Both the position numbers and the translations under genes were made by a program. Under the pieces are notes generated by a model, which saw only the letters and a program-made list of their open reading frames with translations, did not search any database and was not told where the DNA came from. A stretch of DNA of 6,011 nucleotides from Methanocaldococcaceae archaeon (GTDB lineage: Archaea; AGJL01; Methanococci; Methanococcales; Methanocaldococcaceae): contig JALVUY010000243.1 of the NCBI GenBank assembly GCA_027023665.1, positions 1 through 6,011 on the forward strand, read 5' to 3'. This document shows positions 1-5,808 of this stretch, in pieces; within the stretch, counting starts at the first letter, position 1; each line of letters starts with the position of its first letter.

Positions 1-464
1 TTAGTAAATTCAACGATTCCGGGCTTTAAAATAGAACCTTTTCTATTTTTGAAAATATCAACTATATCGTTTTTTATTTTGACTATTTTTTTATATGCCC
101 CCTTTTCTATTAAATCTCTCGCTCCACTTAATTTTAATTTAATTTTCCATTTTTCTTTATTTTCATCAAAGTATAAGATATATTTAACTTCTCCATCAAC
201 TATGACTTCATATGCCTCTTCATTTCCGGGCAGTTTATTTAATAAAATTATTTTTCCATTTAATACATTTTTTGCACCAAATTCTTCCTCAATGACTTTG
301 TTTATAAAATCAATATCATACTGAAATCCTAATCTTGGATCTCCTGGAGGCGTTAATTTTACCTCTTTAGCCTCAGAGCCACAAACTTCGCAAACTTTGC
401 CCAATAAAGGAACATTACAATTTTCACACCACTTCAAGTGAATCTTTCCAATGTATGTTTTCAT
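1..464 (-). CDS. Zinc-ribbon + PUA N-terminus of a PAPS-reductase-like protein (partial)
   Basis: The gene runs off the left edge; 154 codons are visible from the ATG at 464. Seen: a four-cysteine zinc ribbon (C13, C16, C25, C28), then a TPPGDPRLGF segment at about 38-47, and from about 70 to 154 a PUA-like fold ending in the typical pattern SGARDLIEKG...ILKPGIVEF. This order (zinc ribbon, PGD-R motif, PUA) is known from archaeal PAPS-reductase/adenine-nucleotide alpha-hydrolase proteins such as the MJ0066/MJ0973 type, whose reductase domain would lie beyond the window. Such enzymes use ATP- or PAPS-like nucleotides in sulfur chemistry, and the PUA domain suggests an RNA substrate, but that is inference. 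The start is supported by GTGAT at 469-473. It diverges from the FUN14 gene. The identity of the missing catalytic domain cannot be verified here. Confidence 0.8.
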   Translation of the reverse strand, partial: MKTYIGKIHLKWCENCNVPLLGKVCEVCGSEAKEVKLTPPGDPRLGFQYDIDFINKVIEEEFGAKNVLNGKIILLNKLPGNEEAYEVIVDGEVKYILYFDENKEKWKIKLKLSGARDLIEKGAYKKIVKIKNDIVDIFKNRKGSILKPGIVEFT

Positions 465-541
465 AAGTATCACACTTAAAAAGAAACTTTTTTATACTTA
501 AATGAATAATAACCAAGTAATTATTAAGAAGGTGAGTAATT
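465..541. promoter_or_regulatory. Divergent promoter region, PUA protein gene / FUN14 gene
   Basis: A 77-bp AT-rich spacer separates two divergent starts. Around 485-500 the sequence ACTTTTTTATACTTA can be read as a TATA element both ways: TTTATACTTA on the plus strand (about 490-499), about 45 bp from the FUN14 start, and AAGTATAAAAAAG on the minus strand (about 485-497), about 25-30 bp from the leftward start. Ribosome binding sites are GGTGAG at 531-536 for the rightward gene and GTGAT (469-473, minus) for the leftward one. The transcription start sites are inferred. Confidence 0.45.
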
Positions 542-844
542 ATGGAGATTACTCAATTTATTCCAGATATTGGAGGAGGATTTGTTATTGGATTTGTTAT
601 TGGATGGGCTACAAAAAAGGCGATAAAAATAGTAGCGTTTTTAATAGGTATCTATATATTAAGCTTACTTTACTTAGCAAAAATAGGAGTTATAAGTATC
701 AATAAAGATGCTTTTTTAGCATTAATTGGAAACTTTGAAAGTTCTTTAATAGTTTTTGGAAATAAACTTGTTGGTTTAATACACTCCCTTTCATTTGGAA
801 CTTCATTTTTAATTGGCTTTGGGTTAGGATTTAAAAAAGGATAA
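542..844 (+). CDS. FUN14-family small membrane protein
   Basis: A 100-residue hydrophobic protein. The N-terminal half shows the FUN14 pattern: a glycine-rich helix [19 protein letters not shown] (about 11-29), then a long hydrophobic helix (about 30-50) leading into a [14 protein letters not shown] turn. A third glycine-rich hydrophobic stretch, [17 protein letters not shown], closes the protein at 84-100, so two to three membrane segments are expected in the cytoplasmic membrane. FUN14 proteins are widespread in archaea and bacteria without a settled role; the eukaryotic relative FUNDC1 is a mitochondrial outer-membrane mitophagy receptor, which says little about function here. The ATG at 542 is preceded by GGTGAG with a 5-nt spacer. 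The codons for GFVI-GFVI are an exact 12-nt tandem duplication. The gene appears monocistronic and faces UPF0212 convergently. Confidence 0.75.
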   Translation: MEITQFIPDIGGGFVIGFVIGWATKKAIKIVAFLIGIYILSLLYLAKIGVISINKDAFLALIGNFESSLIVFGNKLVGLIHSLSFGTSFLIGFGLGFKKG

Positions 845-854
845 ATAACAAAGA

Positions 855-878
855 TTTAATTTTAATATTATTTTTTAT
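855..878 (+). terminator. T-rich terminator after the FUN14 gene
   Basis: T clusters, the longest being six T at 871-876, follow the stop codon by 10-35 bp, as in archaeal intrinsic termination. The rest of the convergent spacer (845-943) is AT-rich without a gene. No comparable run of T on the minus strand marks the end of the UPF0212 transcript. Confidence 0.45.
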
Positions 879-943
879 TGTATTAATTCTTAATTAAGCA
901 TTAACTATAACTCTTTATTTTTTGCTATTTTTACTTTATTATT

Positions 944-1291
944 TTATTTCTCCAACTCTACAACATCAACTGGCTCTAATGGTATATTTTTTAGAACTTT
1001 TCCAATTGTTGCCTTTGCTATTCTTATAGCATGCTCAGGACTTTCTGCATTAAACACCTTCATGGAGAGTAAAACTCCTACTAAGGCTGTTCTTGCTACA
1101 ACTAAAACACAATCTACTAACTCACCACACTTTGGACATATTGTCAATCCAATGTCTATATCAACATAATTTAATCCTTCTTTATTTAACATTTTACCTA
1201 TCTGAGATATTGTAACGCTTATAGCGTCTTCGACATCATCTACATTTCTCACGATGTAAGCCGCTTGTAATGTTACATGATAATTCGGCAT
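944..1291 (-). CDS. UPF0212 (DUF555) family protein
   Basis: A 115-residue soluble protein of the archaeal UPF0212 family, which I recognise from its opening ([17 protein letters not shown]) and the central CPKCG element. C52, C55 and C61 ([12 protein letters not shown]) could form part of a metal site; with only three cysteines per chain, a fourth ligand would have to be another residue or come from a partner subunit. The C-terminal part (about 83-115) has the sequence [16 protein letters not shown] and ends in the acidic tail VDVVELEK. No membrane segment or signal peptide is seen. The family is conserved in methanogens and other Euryarchaeota without a known function to my knowledge. The start at 1291 is supported by GGTGAG on the minus strand (1297-1302), five bases upstream. 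It is divergent from argB, sharing the 1292-1462 spacer. Confidence 0.85.
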   Translation of the reverse strand: MPNYHVTLQAAYIVRNVDDVEDAISVTISQIGKMLNKEGLNYVDIDIGLTICPKCGELVDCVLVVARTALVGVLLSMKVFNAESPEHAIRIAKATIGKVLKNIPLEPVDVVELEK

Positions 1292-1360
1292 TGTTTCTCA
1301 CCAACGACTAAAACACTCTTTTTATTTCTTCTTCATTATTTTTATCAATTTCCTTTAACT

Positions 1361-1376
1361 TTACATATACAACTTT
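1361..1376 (-). promoter_or_regulatory. Candidate promoter of the UPF0212 gene
   Basis: On the minus strand AAAGTT (BRE-like, 1371-1376) precedes GTATATGTAA (TATA-like, 1361-1370), 70 bp upstream of the start codon, implying a leader of about 45 nt. A second TATA-like element, TTATAAATAA, lies at 1381-1390 on the same strand, so the choice is uncertain. Confidence 0.35.
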
Positions 1377-1403
1377 GCTATTATTTATAACTTATCGTTT
1401 GAT

Positions 1404-1416
1404 AAAGTTTAAATAA
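1404..1416 (+). promoter_or_regulatory. argB promoter (BRE/TATA)
   Basis: AAAG followed by TTTAAATAA (TATA box, 1408-1416) is the standard Methanocaldococcus promoter form, 46 bp upstream of the argB ATG, placing transcription start near 1437. A short inverted repeat, TTATC-GTTT-GATAA (1392-1405), touches the upstream edge of the BRE and could be an operator, though it is short enough to be chance. Confidence 0.6.
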
Positions 1417-1462
1417 ATAATATTTCATTTAACAGAATAAAATAAAAATCTTGGGGATTGTT

Positions 1463-2344
1463 ATGGTAAAAAAGGCAGAGGTTTTATTGGAAGCGTTACC
1501 ATATATTCAGAAGTTCCATGGAAAGACATTTGTCATAAAGTATGGAGGACATGCGATGATTGATGAAAAAGCGAAAAATTGGACAGCTCAGGATGTTGTT
1601 TTACTTAAATATGTTGGAATACATCCCGTAGTTGTTCATGGAGGAGGGCCAGAGATTAATAAAGCAATGGAAAAAATGGGTAAAAAACCAAAATTTATTC
1701 ATGGTTTAAGGGTAACTGATGAGGAAACCTTAGATATTGTTGAGATGGTGTTGGCTGGGAAAATAAATGGAGATATTGTTTCTAAACTATCAAAATTTGG
1801 AGGAAAGGCAGTTGGATTGTCAGGAAAGTCAGGAAGAATTATAATTGCAAAGAAAAAAATAAAATACATTAAAAATGATAAAGGAGAAAAAATAGCAGTT
1901 GATTTAGGTAAAGTTGGTGAGACAGTTGAAGTTAATACTGAACTCTTAGAGATATTAATAAGAAATGGATATATTCCAGTAATATCTCCAATAGGTTTGG
2001 ATGAAAAAGGGGAGGCATATAATTTAAATGCAGATACAGTCGCTGGAGACATAGCAGGGGCTTTAAAGGCTGAAAAACTTATTTTAATAACTGATGTAGA
2101 TGGAATAATGGATGATGTAAATGATCCAAGTACATTGCATAGAAAATTAACTGCCTCAGAGTTAGTTGAAATGATTGAAGATGGTAGAATAAAGGGAGGA
2201 ATGATTCCTAAGGCAGAAAGTGCTTTGTATGCCTTAAATCATGGAGTTAAGAGTGTTCATATAATAAATGGAAAAATTCCTCATGCTTTGTTGTTAGAAA
2301 TATTTACCGAGGAAGGAATAGGAACCATGATAACTAAGGATTAA
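1463..2344 (+). CDS. argB: Acetylglutamate kinase (N-acetyl-L-glutamate 5-phosphotransferase)
   Basis: A cytoplasmic enzyme of arginine synthesis that phosphorylates N-acetylglutamate with ATP. At 293 residues it is full length. Amino-acid-kinase motifs occur in order: KYGGHAM (phosphate-binding K26), VHGGGPEI (59-65), GLRVTD with substrate-contacting R83, GLSGKSG (118-124), NLNADTVAGDIA with D191, ITDVDGI (209-215) and KGGMIPK with K250. K26, D191 and K250 correspond to the catalytic K8, D162 and K217 of the E. coli enzyme. An N-terminal helix precedes the kinase core (EALPYIQKFHGK) and the C-terminus reads EIFTEEGIGTM, as in hexameric arginine-inhibited kinases, so feedback inhibition by arginine is likely. 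I chose ATG 1463 over the in-frame TTG at 1451 because GGGGAT (1453-1458) sits correctly before the ATG, while nothing like a ribosome binding site precedes the TTG. No other arginine gene adjoins it. Confidence 0.96.
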   Translation: MVKKAEVLLEALPYIQKFHGKTFVIKYGGHAMIDEKAKNWTAQDVVLLKYVGIHPVVVHGGGPEINKAMEKMGKKPKFIHGLRVTDEETLDIVEMVLAGKINGDIVSKLSKFGGKAVGLSGKSGRIIIAKKKIKYIKNDKGEKIAVDLGKVGETVEVNTELLEILIRNGYIPVISPIGLDEKGEAYNLNADTVAGDIAGALKAEKLILITDVDGIMDDVNDPSTLHRKLTASELVEMIEDGRIKGGMIPKAESALYALNHGVKSVHIINGKIPHALLLEIFTEEGIGTMITKD

Positions 2345-2375
2345 TTTTTAAAATTTTTTTAATTTTTTATTTTTA
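2345..2375 (+). terminator. T-rich terminator after argB
   Basis: Directly after the argB stop codon come four T runs of 5, 7, 6 and 4 bases (2345-2374). This is a strong archaeal oligo-T termination signal, without a hairpin, and indicates that argB is transcribed alone. Confidence 0.65.
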
Positions 2376-2431
2376 TCATATATTTATATATTCAAATTTA
2401 TTTTAAAAATATTAGAATTAATTGGTATATA

Positions 2432-2446
2432 GAAAAGTTTAAATAT
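2432..2446 (+). promoter_or_regulatory. Promoter of the TDT transporter gene (BRE/TATA)
   Basis: GAAAAG followed by TTTAAATAT (2438-2446) is nearly the same element as the argB promoter. Transcription would start near 2467, giving a leader of roughly 30-40 nt. A three-codon frame ATG-GGA-TAA (2479-2487) lies in this leader. Confidence 0.6.
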
Positions 2447-2496
2447 TGGTCTAACGAATATAATAACATAAACCACATATGGGATAAATTAAATGA

Positions 2497-3435
2497 GTGG
2501 GAGTGATGTTAGAAGCATGTGAATCAAAATGGGACATTGTTAAAAATTTTATACCTTCGTGGTTTGCGGCAGTAATGGGAACAGGAATTTTAGCAATATC
2601 TAGTTGGATGTATTCAGTATATATTCCAATATTAAAATATGTTGCTGTTGGTTTGTTTTACTTAAATATTATAATGTTCTTTGCATTTTTAATTCCCTGG
2701 ACTTTGAGATGGATATTATTCCCAAAAGATGCATTGGCTGATTTAGAACATCCAATATTAAGTTCATTCTATCCAACGATTGCAGTAGCAATGCTCGTAT
2801 TAGCATCAGATTTTATTCTAATTGGGCATAATATAGATATTGCAAAATACTTTTGGGCTTTTGGAGCAGTTGGTATGCTACTGTTTAGTTTAATAGTTCC
2901 TTACTATATGTTTAAATCAGACGGTATAAAGTTAGATCATGTTAATCCAGGTTGGTATATTCCACCAGTAGGTTTAATAGTTGTTCCAATTGCTGGAAGT
3001 TTAATAATCCCTCATCTAACTGGAATATGGCATGAATTGGCAATATTTATCAATTACTATGGTTGGGGGTCAGGATTTTTCTTATATTTGGCATTACTTG
3101 CAATAGTTATATATAGATTCATCCTCCATCATCCTCTACCTTCAGCATTAGCTCCAACAATATGGATCAATTTAGGTCCAATCGGAGCAGGAATTATAGC
3201 GTTGATTAATTTAGTAAATCATTCTTCATTTATTTCAGTAAAAGAGCCATTTTATATATTTTCATTGCTGTTTTGGGGCTTCGGTGTGTGGTGGGCTTTA
3301 ATGGCAATAATAATGACAATACACTATGTTAAAAAATTAAAGTTGCCTTATGGTATGCCTTGGTGGGCATTTATCTTCCCTCTCGGGGCATATGTTGCAT
3401 CATCTCATATGGTTTATGGAATATTCCCAGTATAA
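2497..3435 (+). CDS. TDT/SLAC1-family membrane transporter, frameshifted near its 3' end
   Basis: A cytoplasmic-membrane protein of the tellurite-resistance/dicarboxylate transporter family (TehA, Mae1, SLAC1 relatives), which moves anions such as malate, sulfite, nitrate or chloride; the substrate cannot be told here. Typical are KNFIPSWFAAVMGTGILA in the first helix (16-33), EHPILSSFYPT before the third (84-94), and PWWAFIFPLGAYVASSHM in the ninth (288-305). I count nine membrane segments before the stop at 3433-3435; the family has ten. The tenth is present in the -1 frame (see 3429-3545), and rejoining at the Pro-311 codon would give about 349 residues. Possible starts are GTG 2497, GTG 2503 and ATG 2506; a stop codon lies immediately before 2497. 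GGGAT at 2481-2485 weakly favours 2497. The family is confidently called; functionality of this copy is uncertain. Confidence 0.85.
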   Translation: MGVMLEACESKWDIVKNFIPSWFAAVMGTGILAISSWMYSVYIPILKYVAVGLFYLNIIMFFAFLIPWTLRWILFPKDALADLEHPILSSFYPTIAVAMLVLASDFILIGHNIDIAKYFWAFGAVGMLLFSLIVPYYMFKSDGIKLDHVNPGWYIPPVGLIVVPIAGSLIIPHLTGIWHELAIFINYYGWGSGFFLYLALLAIVIYRFILHHPLPSALAPTIWINLGPIGAGIIALINLVNHSSFISVKEPFYIFSLLFWGFGVWWALMAIIMTIHYVKKLKLPYGMPWWAFIFPLGAYVASSHMVYGIFPV

Positions 3436-3545
3436 TAGATTACATTGGTTTTGGATTATACTGGCTGTTGTTTGGTTTATGGGCTATAACCTTTATAAAA
3501 ACCGCAATAGCCACATATCACGGCTATCCGTTTAAAGGACACTAA
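3429..3545 (+). other. Out-of-frame C-terminal segment (TM10) of the TDT transporter
   Basis: This stretch is open in the frame one base back from the transporter. Starting at AGT (3429), it encodes 38 residues to the TAA at 3543-3545. It includes one clear membrane helix (YIGFGLYWLLFGLWAITFIK) and a polar tail ending in FKGH, which is what a ten-helix TDT protein needs after its ninth helix. The simplest explanation is one missing A in CCCAGT (3426-3431): CCA-AGT would restore the full frame. It has no start codon or ribosome binding site of its own at a sensible place, so it is not a separate gene. Confidence 0.75.
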
Positions 3546-3593
3546 AAAGATTAAGTTAATATAGTATAAAAAAATAAAATTATTAATGAGAAT

Positions 3594-3603
3594 ACTAAAT
3601 ATT
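3594..3603 (+). promoter_or_regulatory. Candidate promoter of the OsmC-like operon
   Basis: ACTAAATATT lies about 40 bp before the OsmC start and would give a leader of about 15-20 nt that still holds the ribosome binding site GAGGTGAT (3632-3639). AGTATAAAAA at 3563-3572 is an alternative TATA element. Neither has a strong BRE. Confidence 0.35.
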
Positions 3604-3642
3604 TGAAAATTCAGAAAAAACTATAAAACTTGAGGTGATATT

Positions 3643-4245
3643 ATGAATCCAATGATGATGGGTAATATGAAAGAAATGATTGAAAAAATGATGAACTCTG
3701 ATATGTGCAAAGAAATGGCTCCAAAGATGATGCCAGAAATGATGCCAAAGGCTTTGGATAAATTCCTATTAGAAATTCCAGAGGATAAAAGAGAGGAATT
3801 TATAAAGAATATTGTTGATATAATTGTCTCAAAAAATAACGACTATCAAATATATTCAAAATATGAAGGAAATTTTAATGCAACTATAAGCGTTAAAGGG
3901 CTAAAATTAAATTCAAAAGGAGGTAAAGGAGCCACAAAAGAGACAATATCTCCTATGGATTTGTTTTTATCTGGGCTTTGTGGATGTATCGCCATTGCTG
4001 TTGGAAGAACTTTATCTGAAAATAATATAGATGCTGCTGATGTAACCGTTAAAGTGTCATCTATTGAAAAGAGTTTTGAAAAAGGATGTGTAGAAAAAAT
4101 TGCTTTAGACATTATTGTTAATCTAAATAACAAGGAAAATATAAACGAAGAAGAATTAAAAGAATTAGTCCTAAAAGGCTCAAATAAATGTCTTATTAAT
4201 AATTCATTAAAATGTGATGTTGAAAAAAATGTAATTATTGAGTAA
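3643..4245 (+). CDS. OsmC-family protein with methionine-rich N-terminal extension
   Basis: 200 residues in two parts. Residues 1-36 hold 14 methionines and one cysteine (C22, in DMCKEMAPKMMPEMM); 37-64 form a charged, helix-like linker (FLLEIPEDKREEFIK). From about 68 to 200 runs an OsmC domain: KYEGNFNATISVKG strand, SPMDLFLSGLCGCIAIAVG helix (103-121) with the expected peroxidatic cysteine at C115, and NKCLINNSLKCDV near the end, where C183 fits the second, resolving cysteine. OsmC/Ohr proteins reduce organic peroxides with paired thiols, usually as cytoplasmic dimers. C113, C149 and C191 are extra cysteines. OsmC domains are usually about 130-150 residues, so the Met-rich part is an added module; methionine and cysteine clusters of this kind can bind soft metals such as copper, but that is inference. 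The ribosome binding site GAGGTGAT is close to perfect. First gene of a probable three-gene operon. Confidence 0.85.
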   Translation: MNPMMMGNMKEMIEKMMNSDMCKEMAPKMMPEMMPKALDKFLLEIPEDKREEFIKNIVDIIVSKNNDYQIYSKYEGNFNATISVKGLKLNSKGGKGATKETISPMDLFLSGLCGCIAIAVGRTLSENNIDAADVTVKVSSIEKSFEKGCVEKIALDIIVNLNNKENINEEELKELVLKGSNKCLINNSLKCDVEKNVIIE

Positions 4246-4257
4246 GGTGAAGTAAAT

Positions 4258-4506
4258 ATGTGGTATCCTCCAATGTGTCCTCCTTGGGGCTATAATTATG
4301 GCTTTTATGGATTTCCATTCTTTAATTTTGCATTTTTTGGATTTATATGGTGGATAATAAAAATAGTTGTTTTTATAATAGTTGTATTGGACATTATAAA
4401 AAGAGATGATTTAAAGACACTTGAAAAAATATTTTGGCTTTTAGTAGTTTGGTTTTTAGGAATCATAGGGGCAATAATTTATTTCCTTCTATCAAAAAGA
4501 AAATAA
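4258..4506 (+). CDS. Small two-helix membrane protein with PLDc_N-like C-terminal part
   Basis: 82 residues. The first 32 are extraordinarily rich in aromatic residues, proline and glycine ([19 protein letters not shown], then [12 protein letters not shown]) with a single cysteine at position 7. A hydrophobic helix follows (about 26-45), then a charged turn ([15 protein letters not shown]), a second helix (about 58-77) and a basic tail, SKRK. The segment from LDIIKRDD to GAIIYFLL matches the pattern of the phospholipase D N-terminal (PLDc_N) two-helix domain, which also occurs as a stand-alone membrane protein of unknown role. No phospholipase catalytic domain is present. GGTGA (4246-4250) directly follows the OsmC stop codon and the ATG is 12 bp from it, so the two genes are almost certainly cotranscribed. 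Confidence 0.75.
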   Translation: MWYPPMCPPWGYNYGFYGFPFFNFAFFGFIWWIIKIVVFIIVVLDIIKRDDLKTLEKIFWLLVVWFLGIIGAIIYFLLSKRK

Positions 4507-4540
4507 TCAATCAATAATAAATAAATTTAAGTGATAAAAA

Positions 4541-5482
4541 ATGTTCGTCTATGGTCCAGTTCCTTCGAGAAGGTTAGGTTTATCCTTAGGAATAGATCCA
4601 GTTTATTACACTTGCACATTTGACTGTATATACTGCCAACTTGGAAGGACGAGATATTTAGTAAGTTCTCCAAAAGAAATTCCAAAGGAAGTTTTAGAAA
4701 AGTTTCCAACTGATGAAGACATATATAGAGAAGTCAAAAAGATAGTTTCTGAAAATCCAAATATTGATTACATAACTTTTGCTGGAAGTGGGGAGCCAAC
4801 ATTATCTCCTTATTTAAAAGAATCTATTGAAAGATTGAGAGAATTCAATATACCAATTTGTGTTATAACTAACTCATCATTGATGAACTATAAATCTGTT
4901 AGAAATGCATTAAAAAATGCTGATTTAGTTTCTGCAACTTTAACTTCAACAAATCAAGAAATGTTTGAAAAAATTCATAGGACAAAGATAAAACTTAAAG
5001 ATGTTATTGAAGGATTGATTAAATTTAGAAGAGAGGCAGATGAAACTATCTTAAATATAGAGTTAATGGTTTTGGAAGGGATAAATGACGATGATGAAAC
5101 AATATACAAACTTAAAGAGATATTTGATAAAATAAATCCAGATCATATTGAGATAAACACTCCAATAAGACCTCCATGTGAAAAGTATGCAAAAAAAGTA
5201 AAGTATGAGAGGTTAAAAGAGATTAGAGAAATTCTCGGGGAAAAAGCATTTATAATAGGAGAAAAAAGTCCAAAGAAATATAAAGAGTCGTTGAATTCTA
5301 ATATTCTCGAAAGAATTTCATCAATATTAAAAATAAGACCATGCACAGTTGAAGATTTATCAAACGCTTTGGGATTACATATTTCAGAGGTTGGAAAATA
5401 TCTATATGTATTAAAAAATAGTGAAAATTTAGAATGCATAGAAATTGATGGAAAGAAATATTACTTTATTGGTATGCAGTAA
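4541..5482 (+). CDS. Radical SAM protein with C-terminal winged-helix domain
   Basis: 313 residues. The N-terminus GPVPSRRLGLSLGIDPVYYT (5-24) leads into C25-xxx-C29-xx-C32, the cysteine triad that holds the [4Fe-4S] cluster and binds S-adenosylmethionine. The SAM amino-group motif is AGSGEPTL (81-88), and ITNSSLM and IELMVLEGIND follow as later strands of the partial TIM barrel (to about 235). Residues about 254-311 form a helix-turn-helix with wing (IRPCTVEDLSNALGLHISEVGKYLYVLK, then EIDGKKYYFIG). The catalytic part belongs to the COG0731 type of Fe-S oxidoreductases; I do not know the substrate. The winged helix may contact nucleic acid or a partner protein. ATG 4541 is preceded by GTGAT (4531-4535). 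The 34-bp gap to the preceding gene holds no convincing promoter, suggesting cotranscription with the OsmC gene. Confidence 0.88.
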   Translation: MFVYGPVPSRRLGLSLGIDPVYYTCTFDCIYCQLGRTRYLVSSPKEIPKEVLEKFPTDEDIYREVKKIVSENPNIDYITFAGSGEPTLSPYLKESIERLREFNIPICVITNSSLMNYKSVRNALKNADLVSATLTSTNQEMFEKIHRTKIKLKDVIEGLIKFRREADETILNIELMVLEGINDDDETIYKLKEIFDKINPDHIEINTPIRPPCEKYAKKVKYERLKEIREILGEKAFIIGEKSPKKYKESLNSNILERISSILKIRPCTVEDLSNALGLHISEVGKYLYVLKNSENLECIEIDGKKYYFIGMQ

Positions 5483-5494
5483 TTTTTATTCTTT
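5483..5494 (+). terminator. Short T-rich terminator after the radical SAM gene
   Basis: TTTTTATTCTTT follows the stop codon at once and is the only T cluster available before the decayed region begins. It is shorter than the argB terminator. Confidence 0.4.
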
Positions 5495-5636
5495 ATAAAG
5501 TTGATTTTCCACTTCCAGAAGGGCCCATAATAGAAACAAATTCCTACTTATTAATAGTTAGATTTACATTTTTTAAGGCATATATTACCTTATTACCCAT
5601 ATAGTAGATTTTTGTCATATTTTTTAGTTCAATCAT
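5493..5636 (-). pseudogene. Truncated ABC-transporter ATPase (LolD/MacB type) remnant
   Basis: Reading leftwards from ATG 5636, preceded by GGGG as a ribosome binding site, the frame gives MIELKNMTKIYYMGNKVIYA, then LKNVNLTINK, a TAG stop (codon 31), EFVSIMGPSGSGKSTL and a TAA. This is unmistakably the start of an ABC ATPase of the LolD/MacB class; from memory it closely resembles MJ0796 of Methanocaldococcus jannaschii, with a complete Walker A motif (GPSGSGKST). The stop replaces the glycine of the usual E-G-E-F turn. Everything after Walker A (Q-loop, signature, Walker B, H-loop) is missing: the next bases run into the end of the radical SAM gene. It is therefore a dead gene fragment, left by deletion or a partial duplication. 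The ATPases of this class normally work with an FtsX-like permease, which is absent here. Confidence 0.85.
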
Positions 5637-5808
5637 TTTTCCCCTAATCACATAAATGATAAAATAAGGCCAGGAGTATTTAGTGATAAGATTACTAAAA
5701 ATATTGCAAATGGAACTATCAAACTTTTTTTGAAATTTAGTCCATCATCATAATAAAGGTTTATTTCTTTTAATTTTGTTAAAATATTCCCCCTAAGTAA
5801 ATATAGGA

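Noticed and set aside
49..324. Plus-strand open frame with a hydrophobic N-terminus
   Set aside because: It lies antisense to the clearly coding PUA segment, has no ribosome binding site, and its Phe/Ser-rich composition is what an antisense AT-rich frame gives.
1451..1462. TTG at 1451 as the argB start
   Set aside because: No Shine-Dalgarno sequence precedes it, while GGGGAT within these bases serves the ATG at 1463, whose product already begins at the family's usual N-terminal helix.
3421..3437. Programmed -1 ribosomal frameshifting in the transporter gene
   Set aside because: No canonical slippery heptamer and no clear downstream hairpin or pseudoknot are visible; a simple one-base loss explains the data better.
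3360..3545. Separate small membrane protein downstream of the transporter
   Set aside because: Its first 23 codons are the transporter's ninth helix read out of frame, and the rest is the family's tenth helix; there is no ribosome binding site.
5544..5546. TAG in the ABC remnant read as pyrrolysine
   Set aside because: Pyrrolysine is not expected in Methanocaldococcus-like methanogens, the position is the invariant-type glycine turn before Walker A, and the gene is truncated anyway.
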